Position numbers and translations under genes: made by a program
Origin: Flagellimonas alvinocaridis
GTDB lineage: Bacteria; Bacteroidota; Bacteroidia; Flavobacteriales; Flavobacteriaceae
Direction: 5' to 3'
Assembly: GCF_004916895.1 (NCBI RefSeq)
Contig: NZ_SNTZ01000014.1
Location: forward strand, 1-64,000
DNA length: 64,000 bases
Notes under the pieces: generated by a model
What the model saw: only the letters and a program-made list of their open reading frames with translations
What the model was told of the DNA's origin: nothing
Database searches by the model: none
In this document: positions 34,780-42,870 of the stretch, piece by piece
Layout: every line of letters begins with the position of its first letter
Numbering within the stretch: position 1 is the stretch's first letter

Positions 34780-35160
34780 TTAGGATTGGAACATTGGTTT
34801 GTATTTGGGCCAGTTTTCAATGATGACCCAAAGGTTGATGGCAAATAAGGGAAGCGCAATGGGAAGTCCAGAAGTGTCTGTAACGGTATTGATCAATAAT
34901 ATTCCCACCATTACAGGAAGAATGACAATGGCCCCAAGCGCCCTGGTCTTTTTGAAAAGGAACAGCATGCCGCCTACAAGTTCCACAAAACCCACAAGAG
35001 GGATCAACCAATCCATAGTCATAATGGCTTGCATCATTTGCATTAGACTTTCCGGAAGGTCTTCGGGAACGGGCATGTAGTTGAAAAATTTGTTCAATCC
35101 TGCATTGATGAACATCAAGCCGAACAGCACACTGACAACAGTGATGATTTTTTGTTTCAT
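34780..35160 (-). CDS. DoxX family membrane protein
   Basis: A 126-residue protein with four membrane helices (about 6-24, 48-70, 75-95, 99-118) and the DoxX-like N-terminus VLFGLMFINAGLNKFFNYMP. DoxX-type proteins are found with redox and stress genes; some interact with superoxide dismutase, and most have no known reaction. It is the fourth gene of the ArsR operon, 12 bases after the second SRPBCC gene. Confidence 0.88.
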   Translation of the reverse strand: MKQKIITVVSVLFGLMFINAGLNKFFNYMPVPEDLPESLMQMMQAIMTMDWLIPLVGFVELVGGMLFLFKKTRALGAIVILPVMVGILLINTVTDTSGLPIALPLFAINLWVIIENWPKYKPMFQS

Positions 35161-35172
35161 GGTTGAGATGAT

Positions 35173-35670
35173 TTATGAATTTGACAATATGGAATCCAAC
35201 CCTTGCATAGCAACGGTAAAGCCTTCCTTGAAACCAAGTTCGATTATTTTTTCCAGATCGGACAAGTTTTTATGTTTGATGGTAATGTACACCAAGGTGG
35301 TATCTCCCTGATTCACAAAATCCAGATTCCAGTTAGATCTTGGAAATTCGTCATTGATGTTTCCGTCTGCATCGCAGAAGGCATCCATATACTGAAAGTT
35401 GGTCTTTGGCGAAATAGAAGTGAAATCGGCCACGGCCCAATGTTCTTCTCCTTCAGGGCCACACATGGCATAAAGGCGTCTTCCACCTACTTCGAACACC
35501 ATGGACTTGGTTTTGGCCACCCATGGTTGTGGGGCCCACCATTGGTCAAGGATTTCTGGTTTTGTGAAAGCATCCCATACCACATCCTGTTCAGCGGCAA
35601 ACTCCCGCTTTACATGTACACTTCTTTTTTGGTTGTTTACGGTAAAATCAAATAAGAGATTGGTTTTCAT
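35173..35670 (-). CDS. SRPBCC (AHSA1-like) domain protein
   Basis: A 165-residue AHSA1-like protein: VHVKREFAAEQDVVWDAFTKPEILDQWWAP is the standard opening, followed by FEVGGRRLYAMCGPEG and DFTSISPKTNFQYMDAF, ending in a long helix FKEGFTVAMQGLDSIL. Its first four bases overlap the stop of the preceding SRPBCC gene (ATGA), so translation is coupled. It is the third gene of the ArsR operon. The three SRPBCC paralogues differ too much to be recent duplicates. Confidence 0.88.
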   Translation of the reverse strand: MKTNLLFDFTVNNQKRSVHVKREFAAEQDVVWDAFTKPEILDQWWAPQPWVAKTKSMVFEVGGRRLYAMCGPEGEEHWAVADFTSISPKTNFQYMDAFCDADGNINDEFPRSNWNLDFVNQGDTTLVYITIKHKNLSDLEKIIELGFKEGFTVAMQGLDSILSNS

Positions 35671-36119
35671 AGAGAGGGTTTTAATTTGGATATGTAGTTT
35701 TCAAGTTTAGCGATGTTTTGTTTCATGCCTTCATCAGCTTTGTGGGCCTTGATTATGGTCTGCAAGATTTCTTCAGAATCAAACACCGCGGTCCAGGACA
35801 TGTGAGTTTCCTCTCCATTGGGCTCAAAGACAACGGTGGTAATAAAATGTGGATTGAAGTGTTCAAACACAATTTTTTTGTGGAGAACAATTTCCTTGTA
35901 AATACTTCGGTTAGGGTAGTTGGTACCATCTGGCCCGTGCATGGTCAGTTTCCATTCACCACCTTCACGAACATCCATTTGCTGTATGCTATTGGTAAAA
36001 CCATTGGGTCCCCACCATTGTGCAATATGCTCGGGTGTGGTCCATACTTCCCACACTAATTCAATGGGAGCTTTGAGGGTTCTTGAGATTGATAGTTGTC
36101 TACGTTCAGTGTTTTCCAT
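35667..36119 (-). CDS. SRPBCC (AHSA1-like) domain protein, follows ArsR
   Basis: A 150-residue AHSA1-like protein beginning [22 protein letters not shown] and continuing [21 protein letters not shown], the strongest hallmark of the family, then [21 protein letters not shown] and a final [22 protein letters not shown] helix. The ATG at 36119 overlaps the end of the arsR-type gene by 14 bases. ArsR-SRPBCC pairs are common in bacteria, and the regulator likely controls these proteins in response to an unknown ligand. Confidence 0.88.
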   Translation of the reverse strand: MENTERRQLSISRTLKAPIELVWEVWTTPEHIAQWWGPNGFTNSIQQMDVREGGEWKLTMHGPDGTNYPNRSIYKEIVLHKKIVFEHFNPHFITTVVFEPNGEETHMSWTAVFDSEEILQTIIKAHKADEGMKQNIAKLENYISKLKPSL

Positions 36120-36447
36120 TCTTTTTTGCGTTTTTGAGATCGGCCAAATACCTGTCCAGATTATCGAAACGGTTTTCCCAGATTTTTTTGAACTGTTCCA
36201 GCCACCTGTCAATTTCCTGCATCTTGTCAACCTTCAATTCATAGAAGATTTCCCTACCCTGTTGATTGGATTTGACCAAATCACATTCGTTAAGGATTTG
36301 AAGATGTTTGGAAATGGTAGGCCGAGCCGCATCAAAGTTTTCCGCAATGGCCCCAGCGGTCATGGCTTGTGATGTGAGTAGGACCAATATGGCCCTGCGT
36401 GTTGGGTCGGCAATGGCTTGGAATGGATCTCGTCTCAATTTCATCAT
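36106..36447 (-). CDS. ArsR family transcriptional repressor
   Basis: A 113-residue winged-helix regulator. [20 protein letters not shown] is the classical opening, and [30 protein letters not shown] is the helix-turn-helix, followed by a wing [10 protein letters not shown]. There is no Cys metal-binding box (ELCVCD type) in the recognition helix, so it belongs to the non-metal group often linked to SRPBCC genes. Two ATG codons in a row (36447, 36444) can start it. A perfect inverted repeat overlaps its promoter 26 bases upstream, so autorepression is likely. Confidence 0.93.
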   Translation of the reverse strand: MMKLRRDPFQAIADPTRRAILVLLTSQAMTAGAIAENFDAARPTISKHLQILNECDLVKSNQQGREIFYELKVDKMQEIDRWLEQFKKIWENRFDNLDRYLADLKNAKKNGKH

Positions 36448-36472
36448 GAAGAAATTTAAAATATGAAGCTAT

Positions 36473-36511
36473 ATGGCTACAAATATATGTGTAGCCATTT
36501 AACTACGCAAA
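36473..36511 (-). promoter_or_regulatory. Promoter and ArsR operator
   Basis: On the minus strand TTTG (36511-36508) lies 20 bases before TATATTTG (36487-36480), an excellent Bacteroidota promoter. The -7 box lies within a perfect inverted repeat, ATGGCTAC (36473-36480) and GTAGCCAT (36491-36498), separated by 10 bases. A repressor bound there would cover the -7 box. Transcription would start near 36474, about 27 bases before the ArsR start codon. Confidence 0.75.
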
Positions 36512-36577
36512 TAATTCTTGAAAATTTTACATGCCTCTAGTGAAGGTTGTTGTTCTATTTCAGGTAAATAAGTCTAA

Positions 36578-37585
36578 TTACGATTCCTTTTCCACTAGTG
36601 AGCCATCAGGATAAAGTGCAAATCTGCCTCTATCTTTCTCATGAACATTGTCTGGATAGGGCCATGGCCAACCCCCAAATTGGGTCAAGCGATATTCGTC
36701 CATGGCCTGTTGGATTTCCTCTTCGGTATTCATTACAAAGGGACCATATTTTGCTACAGGTTCTGCAATGGGTTTTCCTTGCAAGAGTAAAAAATGAGCT
36801 TTTTCAGCCCCAATTTTTATGGTGATGTCTTCTGCGGGGTTTACCACGATGCCAAATTTTGAATTTACTTTACGATCACCTATAAAAATCTCGGAACCTT
36901 CATAAAAATAGAGTGTTCGGGTCACTTCTGAATTTGATTTCGGTAATGTATATTCAGTATCGGCCTCCACCAAGATATTCCAGATGGCTACATCATTTTT
37001 TGGATTTGCGGCCCAAGAATCTGGTGCGGGGGATAAAGCGAGGGTATCTTTATAATTTCCCGCAATGACCTTTATTTGGGCATTTCCTTCTTTGATGACG
37101 GGAATATCCTCATGCCATAGCATCTTAAAGTGGGGTTCCACAAACTTATTGGCCTTGGGTAAATTCAACCAGATTTGAAACAGCTCCAAAGGATTGTCAG
37201 TTTCATCATGGAGCAAAGGGAACATTTCGGAGTGTTGTACCCCTAGTCCCGCTGTCATCCATTGTACATCGCCTTCGCCAAACCTTCCTGCGGCTCCCAA
37301 GGAATCAGAGTGGTCGCAGAAACCTTTATTAACAATGGTTATGGTCTCGAAACCACGATGGGGATGATAGGGAAAACCTGGTATAGTTGTGCCATGATAC
37401 ATACGCCATTTTAGGGTGGGGTCAAAGTCACTGCCCATATTTCTTCCTTTGAGGAGCTCTGGTTCCGGTCCCATTTCGCCATTTCCTTTGGGATAATGGT
37501 CCAAATGGTATACAGCAAAAAGAAATGGATCTTGGATCTGCCAAGGAAAGCCTAAAGGAATTGTTTGTATAACAGGGTTGCTCAT
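36578..37585 (-). CDS. Pirin family protein
   Basis: A 335-residue bicupin of the pirin family. The metal-site motif HPHRGFETITIV near residue 78, the following GEGDVQWMTAGLGVQHSEMFP with two more ligands, and the C-terminal cupin (LLLQGKPIAEPVAKYGPFVMNTEEEI) are all present. Bacterial pirins bind iron, and some have quercetinase activity; roles vary. It is somewhat longer than typical (~290) with an extra tail GGWPWPYPDNVHEKDRGRF. It is the last gene of a three-gene operon, four bases after the VOC-fusion gene. Confidence 0.92.
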   Translation of the reverse strand: MSNPVIQTIPLGFPWQIQDPFLFAVYHLDHYPKGNGEMGPEPELLKGRNMGSDFDPTLKWRMYHGTTIPGFPYHPHRGFETITIVNKGFCDHSDSLGAAGRFGEGDVQWMTAGLGVQHSEMFPLLHDETDNPLELFQIWLNLPKANKFVEPHFKMLWHEDIPVIKEGNAQIKVIAGNYKDTLALSPAPDSWAANPKNDVAIWNILVEADTEYTLPKSNSEVTRTLYFYEGSEIFIGDRKVNSKFGIVVNPAEDITIKIGAEKAHFLLLQGKPIAEPVAKYGPFVMNTEEEIQQAMDEYRLTQFGGWPWPYPDNVHEKDRGRFALYPDGSLVEKES

Positions 37586-37589
37586 AAGT

Positions 37590-38474
37590 TTAATGCTTTA
37601 CTGTATTAATTTCTATCCAATACCCTTCTGGATCTTGAATGTAGATTTGCTTTACTCCATCTGAACGGTCTGTTATGGAACTCTTGTTCCCAGGCCAATC
37701 ATAAAAATCGATGTCCTTCGCCAATAAATGTTCAATAAACCCTTCTAAGTTTTGAGTGGATAGGCTTAGGTGCATTCTCTTGTGTTTAACAATAACATCC
37801 ACGTCCTTTTTAATAAGATGTAATTGTGAGTTGCCTTGAATTTGAAACCACCTAAAACCTGGAGCTTTATCTGGGTGAGGAATCTCGGTCAATCCAAAGA
37901 CATCCCGATAAAAATCACCCGTTTCCATCAATTTGGTAACGATCAAGGAATAATGGTCAAAAGTGAAACCAAAGTTGAGTGAATCCGCTTTGAACTGGGT
38001 TTGAAGATAAGTTTGTGCCCAGCCCCCATCATTATAGCTGCCTACCGTAAAATTATAGGTGTTGGCATCCACATATTCCCAATAATCGGTTACTTGGGTT
38101 CCTCCATAATCATAAGTGTAAATGATGTCTTTTCCCTTTTGGGTAACTGTGCCTTGTGTCACACCTCCAAAGACATCAAACTCCCAGAAAACTATGGTTT
38201 GGTTTTGTGGGTCATATTTGCGGATTCCATGATTTCTTGGTCCAAAAGTGGTTTGCTCTTGATTGGTGAATCCTTTGCTTTCGGTTATCACCAAGCTAGA
38301 ACCTAAGTCATAAGTAAAAGTGATTTCCTGTTGAAATTTGGAACCATCTCCCCAAGTTCCCTCGGCCTTCCAGGTTTTGCCCATCAAGGGTTCAAAAATT
38401 GAAAGATCAAGATTTTGCGATTGCAAGTTGAAAAAGCCTGCGAGAAGCAGGCTTACAAATAGTATTTTTTTCAT
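37590..38474 (-). CDS. Secreted fusion: lipocalin-like domain plus VOC (glyoxalase) domain
   Basis: A 294-residue exported protein. The signal peptide (about 1-19, MKKILFVSLLLAGFFNLQSQ) is followed by a beta-barrel-like domain (about 28-165) with FEPLMGKTWKAEGTWGDGSKFQQEI, resembling DUF1579/lipocalin-like proteins, then a VOC domain (about 172-294) with FDHYSLIVTKLMETGDFYRDVFGL and DPEGYWIEI. The VOC half keeps a plausible His/Glu metal set, but the reaction is unknown. Finding a VOC enzyme fused to such a domain and exported is uncommon. It is the middle gene of the peptidase-VOC-pirin operon, 2 and 4 bases from its neighbours. Confidence 0.82.
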   Translation of the reverse strand: MKKILFVSLLLAGFFNLQSQNLDLSIFEPLMGKTWKAEGTWGDGSKFQQEITFTYDLGSSLVITESKGFTNQEQTTFGPRNHGIRKYDPQNQTIVFWEFDVFGGVTQGTVTQKGKDIIYTYDYGGTQVTDYWEYVDANTYNFTVGSYNDGGWAQTYLQTQFKADSLNFGFTFDHYSLIVTKLMETGDFYRDVFGLTEIPHPDKAPGFRWFQIQGNSQLHLIKKDVDVIVKHKRMHLSLSTQNLEGFIEHLLAKDIDFYDWPGNKSSITDRSDGVKQIYIQDPEGYWIEINTVKH

Positions 38475-38476
38475 TT

Positions 38477-39904
38477 TTATTGTCCTTGAATAGGAGGAGG
38501 ACCATCTATCATGGCCTCATATTTTTCGTCTCCTTTACGGGTCTTGTATTCTTCTTTTACCTTGTCTACCAATTTGGGGTTTTCAAAAAGGTCCAGCATG
38601 GTCATTCCCATGGCTTTTGCAGCATAGACCATACCTTTATGACCAATGCTCATTCCTCCACAGGCCACAACGGCCCATGAGTGCCATGGGGTATCTTTGG
38701 GTGCAACGGTGACACTGAGGTTGATGTTGGGTACATTCCAACTAACATCCCCCACATCGGTTGAACCGCCTCCGGGCAATTCTTGGGTATCAAGAAGTGG
38801 ATTAATATTACTATCCATGCCCACCTGCGGTTTTCCTGTGGCCTCTTGGATGGCTTTGCCATAGGCAATCTCTTCATCAGTATAGGTGATGGGACCCAAG
38901 AGTTCTAGATTTTTTTGCATGATTTCCCCTCCCGAACGGTTCACCAAGGTTTCATAAATTCCTGAAACCAATGAGATTTTATAATCTACATTGGCCATAA
39001 TTGCCGCACCTTCGGCCATTTTTTTTACTTGCTCGTACGTAGGTAGCATCACTTTTCTTTTGGGGTCGCGAACACGTACCCATATCTTGGAATAATCAGG
39101 TACCACATTGACCACTTGACCCCCATCTTGGATATGGTAATGGATCCTGGAAGTTGGTCTTATATGTTCCCTATAATAATTGATTCCCGTGGTGTATAGT
39201 TCCAATGCATCAGAAGCACTTCGTCCGTTCCATGGGTCGGCCGAAGCGTGTGCTGCTTGTCCGTAGAATTCCACAATGAAATCAATTAGGGAGAGGCCAC
39301 TTTGTACATCAGCCTCTATATTGGCTCCGGGGTGCCAGCTTACGTTCACGTCCACATCATCCCAAAGCCCTGCTTTTACCATCCATACTTTGGCAAAATA
39401 TTTTTCTTCGGCAGGGGTGCCCAGGAACTTGACCGTGCCTTTTATTTTTCCCGCTTCAATCTGTTCTTTTATGGCGATGGCAGCTCCTAAACTGGCGGCT
39501 CCGAACATGTTATGTCCGCACCCATGTCCAGGGGCCCCATCGATACGAGGGTCCTTGGTAGGGACGGTGTTTTGTGAAAGTCCGGGAAGGGCATCGAACT
39601 CGCCCAAAACACTGATCACAGGTTCTCCGGATCCATAGGTTGCCGTAAAGGCTGTGGGGATGTCTGCAACGCCCCGTGTGACCTTCAACCCGTTTTTTTC
39701 TGCGTACTTGGCCAGAATTTCAGCAGATTCTGATTCTTCAAAGGCGGTTTCCGCCAAGGCCCAAATAGAATCACTGATCTTGATCAAGTTATCTTTGTGA
39801 TGTTCCACGGAAGCGATAATCGCCTTTTTGTTTGATGTAAGTTTTTGTGCGGAAAGGTTCAACGAAATGAAACCCAAAAGGAGCAAGGTTGCAATTTTCT
39901 TCAT
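38477..39904 (-). CDS. Secreted M20D amidohydrolase (AbgB-like)
   Basis: A 475-residue M20 family metallo-amidohydrolase. The ATG at 39904 starts a signal peptide (MKKIATLLLLGFISLNLSAQ); the frame extends 11 codons upstream. Metal-binding segments include VISVLGEFDALPGLSQ, DGAPGHGCGHNMFG near residue 125 and LGTPAEEKYFAKVWM. The dimerisation domain has FYGQAAHASADPWNGRSASDAL. Relatives such as AbgB cut p-aminobenzoyl-glutamate or N-acyl amino acids; the substrate is not readable. Being exported, it should act in the periplasm. It is the first gene of its operon; no clear promoter was recognised. Confidence 0.88.
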   Translation of the reverse strand: MKKIATLLLLGFISLNLSAQKLTSNKKAIIASVEHHKDNLIKISDSIWALAETAFEESESAEILAKYAEKNGLKVTRGVADIPTAFTATYGSGEPVISVLGEFDALPGLSQNTVPTKDPRIDGAPGHGCGHNMFGAASLGAAIAIKEQIEAGKIKGTVKFLGTPAEEKYFAKVWMVKAGLWDDVDVNVSWHPGANIEADVQSGLSLIDFIVEFYGQAAHASADPWNGRSASDALELYTTGINYYREHIRPTSRIHYHIQDGGQVVNVVPDYSKIWVRVRDPKRKVMLPTYEQVKKMAEGAAIMANVDYKISLVSGIYETLVNRSGGEIMQKNLELLGPITYTDEEIAYGKAIQEATGKPQVGMDSNINPLLDTQELPGGGSTDVGDVSWNVPNINLSVTVAPKDTPWHSWAVVACGGMSIGHKGMVYAAKAMGMTMLDLFENPKLVDKVKEEYKTRKGDEKYEAMIDGPPPIQGQ

Positions 39905-40001
39905 TTTCAAAATGTTTGAGTCGGTTAAATGTTTCAATCACCTAGGATTAATGATTAAAACCCCAAGAGATTGAACGAATACTAAAAATACTGAAAAAGG
40001 A

Positions 40002-41315
40002 TTAACCCACCGCCTCTTTGTAAACTTTTAAGCAGCGCTCTCTGGCCATTTTGTGATCTACCATTTTTTCTGGATAGGTAAGTTCCTGTAATTCCGGGAC
40101 CCACTTTAAAATGTACTCTTTCTGCTTGTCGAATTTTTCAATTTGGGTCATAGGGTTGAAAATCCTGAAATACGGTGCGGCATCTACACCGCTTCCGGCA
40201 GCCCATTGCCAATTGCCAACATTGCTGGCCAATTCGTAATCCAATAATTTTTCAGCAAAATAGGCTTCTCCCCATCGCCAATCAATGAGTAAATGCTTGC
40301 ACAAAAAACTAGCTACGATCATGCGAACCCTGTTATGCATAAAGCCTGTGGTGTTGAGTTCCCGCATGCCAGCATCCACAAAGGCATAGCCGGTATTCCC
40401 GGATTTCCAAAGTTCAAACTCGTTCTCATTGTTGCGCCATAAAATACGGTCATATTTAGGTTTAAACGCTTTATTGACGGTATGTGGATAGTGCCACAGG
40501 ATTTGCATGAAAAACTCCCGCCAGATAAGTTCGTTCCAAAATACTTCGTTTTTTTCGGAAATTGCTTTTTGCACCATTCTTCGGATAGAGACCGTACCGA
40601 ACCGTAAGTGTGGGCCCAATTTGGATGTGCCCTTTTCCAGCGCAGGGAAGTTCCGGGTCTCCTCGTACTGTTGTATGAATTCTGGAGCGATGTTATAGTC
40701 ATGGACTTTAATACTTGATTTGGAAAACCCAATGTCGGACAGGTTTAGGTTTGGCAAATCAACATCCTTAAAGACACCTTCTCGAAGCAATGCATACGAA
40801 TCGTGCATATTCAGATGTTTGGATGGATTGAAACTTTCTTTCCAACGTTTCATGTAAGGAGTATATACCACATATGGGTCTCCATCATTTTTTATCACTT
40901 CATTTTTCTCAAATATGACCTGATCTTTGTAAGTATTGAATTTAATCCCATGCTCCTCCACGAGTGATTTTATTTCAGAATCTCGCTGTTTGGCATAGGG
41001 TTCGTAGTCATGATTGGTATAAACGGTCTCTATTGCATAGCTAGAAATGAGATTTTTAAAAATGGTCACAGGATTTCCATGAAAAAGGGCAAGATTTCCT
41101 TGAAATTTGGCTCGCAAAGTTTCCCTGATTTTTTGAAGCTGTTCATAAATAAAAGTAACCCGGGCATCGTCTTTGGGTAGTTTATCCAGTATTTCCGCAT
41201 CAAAAATAAATATAGGAAGTACGGGGTTCTCGCTTTTAAGGGCATGATACAATCCCACGTTGTCCTCTAACCTTAAATCGCGGCGGAACCAAAATATAGT
41301 CACAGTTTTTGCCAT
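40002..41315 (-). CDS. phr: Deoxyribodipyrimidine photolyase (class I)
   Basis: A 437-residue photolyase/cryptochrome-family protein. The N-terminal domain begins KTVTIFWFRRDLRLEDNVGLYHAL. The FAD-binding helical part has LRFGTVSIRRMVQ, WNELIWREFFMQILWHYPH, TGFMHNRVRMIVASFLCKHLLIDWRWGE and the signature NVGNWQWAAGSGVDAAPYFRIFNP, all as in CPD photolyases that repair UV dimers with blue light. Length is normal. Its start shares one base with the stop of the SRPBCC gene, so they are co-translated. A non-repair cryptochrome role cannot be ruled out by eye. Confidence 0.93.
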   Translation of the reverse strand: MAKTVTIFWFRRDLRLEDNVGLYHALKSENPVLPIFIFDAEILDKLPKDDARVTFIYEQLQKIRETLRAKFQGNLALFHGNPVTIFKNLISSYAIETVYTNHDYEPYAKQRDSEIKSLVEEHGIKFNTYKDQVIFEKNEVIKNDGDPYVVYTPYMKRWKESFNPSKHLNMHDSYALLREGVFKDVDLPNLNLSDIGFSKSSIKVHDYNIAPEFIQQYEETRNFPALEKGTSKLGPHLRFGTVSIRRMVQKAISEKNEVFWNELIWREFFMQILWHYPHTVNKAFKPKYDRILWRNNENEFELWKSGNTGYAFVDAGMRELNTTGFMHNRVRMIVASFLCKHLLIDWRWGEAYFAEKLLDYELASNVGNWQWAAGSGVDAAPYFRIFNPMTQIEKFDKQKEYILKWVPELQELTYPEKMVDHKMARERCLKVYKEAVG

Positions 41316-41806
41316 TAAATACGTTTGGTCGATATTGAGTTTTTGGTGTCCTTAACATTACCAAACAGTTGGGTTAGCTTTTCCTCACGGTACCTGAAAA
41401 TATGCTTCAATTGTTTTTCTATCCAAATGAAATGAGCCAATCGACCAAAAAACCCAAATGGTAGTTTGTAGTCCACAATGTCTTCCATAACGGTTCCGTT
41501 CAAGGTTTCCTTTAAAAAATGCTTGTGGTGCCAGAGTACATAAGGACCAAAACGTTGTTCATCAACAAAATAATCATTATCCACAACATGGGTAATTTCA
41601 GTGACCCATCTAAAATTGGCGAAAGGAAATGGCTTTACTTTATATTGAATAATTTGTCCCGGGAACATTTTACCATCGGCTCCATCCAAAATATGGAATC
41701 CCATATGGCGGGGAGTTATGGTTTTCAAGTTTTTTGGATTGGATAAAAATTCCCAAGCCTCTTTTTTTGAAATAGGTAATATCTGCGTGGCCTTTAGTTG
41801 ATACAT
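41315..41806 (-). CDS. SRPBCC family protein linked to photolyase
   Basis: A 163-residue SRPBCC/polyketide-cyclase-like protein, beginning MYQLKATQILPISKKEAWEFL and containing NLKTITPRHMGFHIL, WVTEITHVVDNDYFVDEQRFGPYVLWHHKHFL and LPFGFFGRLAHFIWIEKQLKHIFRYRE. Genes of this type next to photolyases are common in Flavobacteriia and are sometimes annotated as cell division inhibitors, a label without support I can see. It is the first gene of the phr operon, with a TATTTTTG box about 22 bases upstream. Confidence 0.87.
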   Translation of the reverse strand: MYQLKATQILPISKKEAWEFLSNPKNLKTITPRHMGFHILDGADGKMFPGQIIQYKVKPFPFANFRWVTEITHVVDNDYFVDEQRFGPYVLWHHKHFLKETLNGTVMEDIVDYKLPFGFFGRLAHFIWIEKQLKHIFRYREEKLTQLFGNVKDTKNSISTKRI

Positions 41807-41827
41807 ACAAAATCGTTAAAGTCCTAA

Positions 41828-41835
41828 CAAAAATA
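41828..41835 (-). promoter_or_regulatory. Candidate -7 box for the SRPBCC-phr operon
   Basis: Minus-strand TATTTTTG fully matches TAnnTTTG and would start transcription about 16 bases before the ATG at 41806. No TTG at the usual distance. Confidence 0.38.
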
Positions 41836-41928
41836 CAAAATGTTTAATAAATATATTTAAAAGTTAAACAATTATTAAGTGACATATTCTTTAAGGATTT
41901 GTTAACAAATACAACATTTCTTTATAAT

Positions 41929-41936
41929 TAGCTTTG
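41929..41936 (+). promoter_or_regulatory. Candidate -7 box for the DUF2911 gene
   Basis: TAGCTTTG matches TAnnTTTG, 29 bases before the ATG at 41966. A TTTG lies farther upstream (41898-41901) than the normal spacing, so the upstream element is doubtful. Confidence 0.4.
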
Positions 41937-41965
41937 TTCCACTAACAATTTAAAACACTATTCCT

Positions 41966-42820
41966 ATGAAAAAATTTGCACTATTATTATTTGTGGCTAT
42001 GCTTTCGGTTTCTTTGGAAGCGCAGATACAAACCCCACCACCTAGTCCTGCGTCTAAATTGGAACAGACCGTAGGTCTTACCAATGTGGTAGTGGAATAC
42101 TCCCGACCTTCAATGCGCGGCAGAACCATTTTTGGTGATTTGGTTCCCTATGATGCTCTATGGAGAACTGGAGCAAACAAAAACTCTACCATTACTTTCG
42201 GTGATGATGTTGTTGTTGAAGGGAAAGAATTGAAAGCAGGGTCTTATGCCATCTATACCAAACCGGGAGAAGCTGTTTGGGAAGTAATTTTCTATTCTGA
42301 TACTGAAAATTGGGGTACTCCGCAAGAATGGGATGCTTCCAAAGTTGCGGCTACAGTAAAGGTAGAAGTGTACCCTATGCCGGTTCCTATTGAAACCTTT
42401 ACCATGACCATTGATGATCTTCATAACAATGGTGGCGCTTTGGGTATACTTTGGGAAAAAGTATATGTTGGGGTAAAGTTTGTGGTTCCTACCGTGGCCA
42501 AGGCTACAGCGAGTATTGAGGCAGCAATGGCAACCCCCGGTAATTTAACGGCCAACGATTATTTCGCCGCTGCTTCTTACTATCATAGTGAAGGCATGAA
42601 CATGGGCAAAGCCAAAGAGTGGATAGACAAGGCAGTTTCCATGGGAGATGGAAGTACCTATTGGATGACACGTGTCCAGTCTTTGATCTATGCCAAATTG
42701 GGCGATAAAAAGGGAGCCATAGAGGCAGCTAAGAAATCTCTGGTAGCAGCTCAATCAGCTGGTAATCAAGATTACGTAAAAATGAACAAGGATTCCTTGA
42801 AAGAATGGGAAACCGAGTAA
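41966..42820 (+). CDS. Secreted DUF2911 domain protein
   Basis: A 284-residue exported protein with a signal peptide (about 1-20, ending LEAQ). The DUF2911 domain (about 25-175) shows PPPSPASKLEQTVGLTNVVVEYSRPS, MRGRTIFGDLVPYDALWRTGANK and AGSYAIYTKPGEAVWEVIFYSD. A C-terminal helical part (about 190-284) looks like TPR repeats: YFAAASYYHSEGMNMGKAKEWIDKAV and KLGDKKGAIEAAKKSLV. The function of DUF2911 is unknown. The gene is single, with its own terminator; the tail may serve protein contact. Confidence 0.88.
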   Translation: MKKFALLLFVAMLSVSLEAQIQTPPPSPASKLEQTVGLTNVVVEYSRPSMRGRTIFGDLVPYDALWRTGANKNSTITFGDDVVVEGKELKAGSYAIYTKPGEAVWEVIFYSDTENWGTPQEWDASKVAATVKVEVYPMPVPIETFTMTIDDLHNNGGALGILWEKVYVGVKFVVPTVAKATASIEAAMATPGNLTANDYFAAASYYHSEGMNMGKAKEWIDKAVSMGDGSTYWMTRVQSLIYAKLGDKKGAIEAAKKSLVAAQSAGNQDYVKMNKDSLKEWETE

Positions 42821-42838
42821 AATTTTAGATTATTCGAA

Positions 42839-42870
42839 AAAAGCCTGCTTCATACGAGCGGGCTTTTTTT
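42839..42870 (+). terminator. Terminator after the DUF2911 gene
   Basis: AAAAGCCTGCT (42839-42849) pairs with 42857-42867 (one G-T pair), with a 7-base loop and a T run to 42870. It begins 18 bases after the stop codon and ends at the stop of the convergent symporter gene. Confidence 0.8.
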
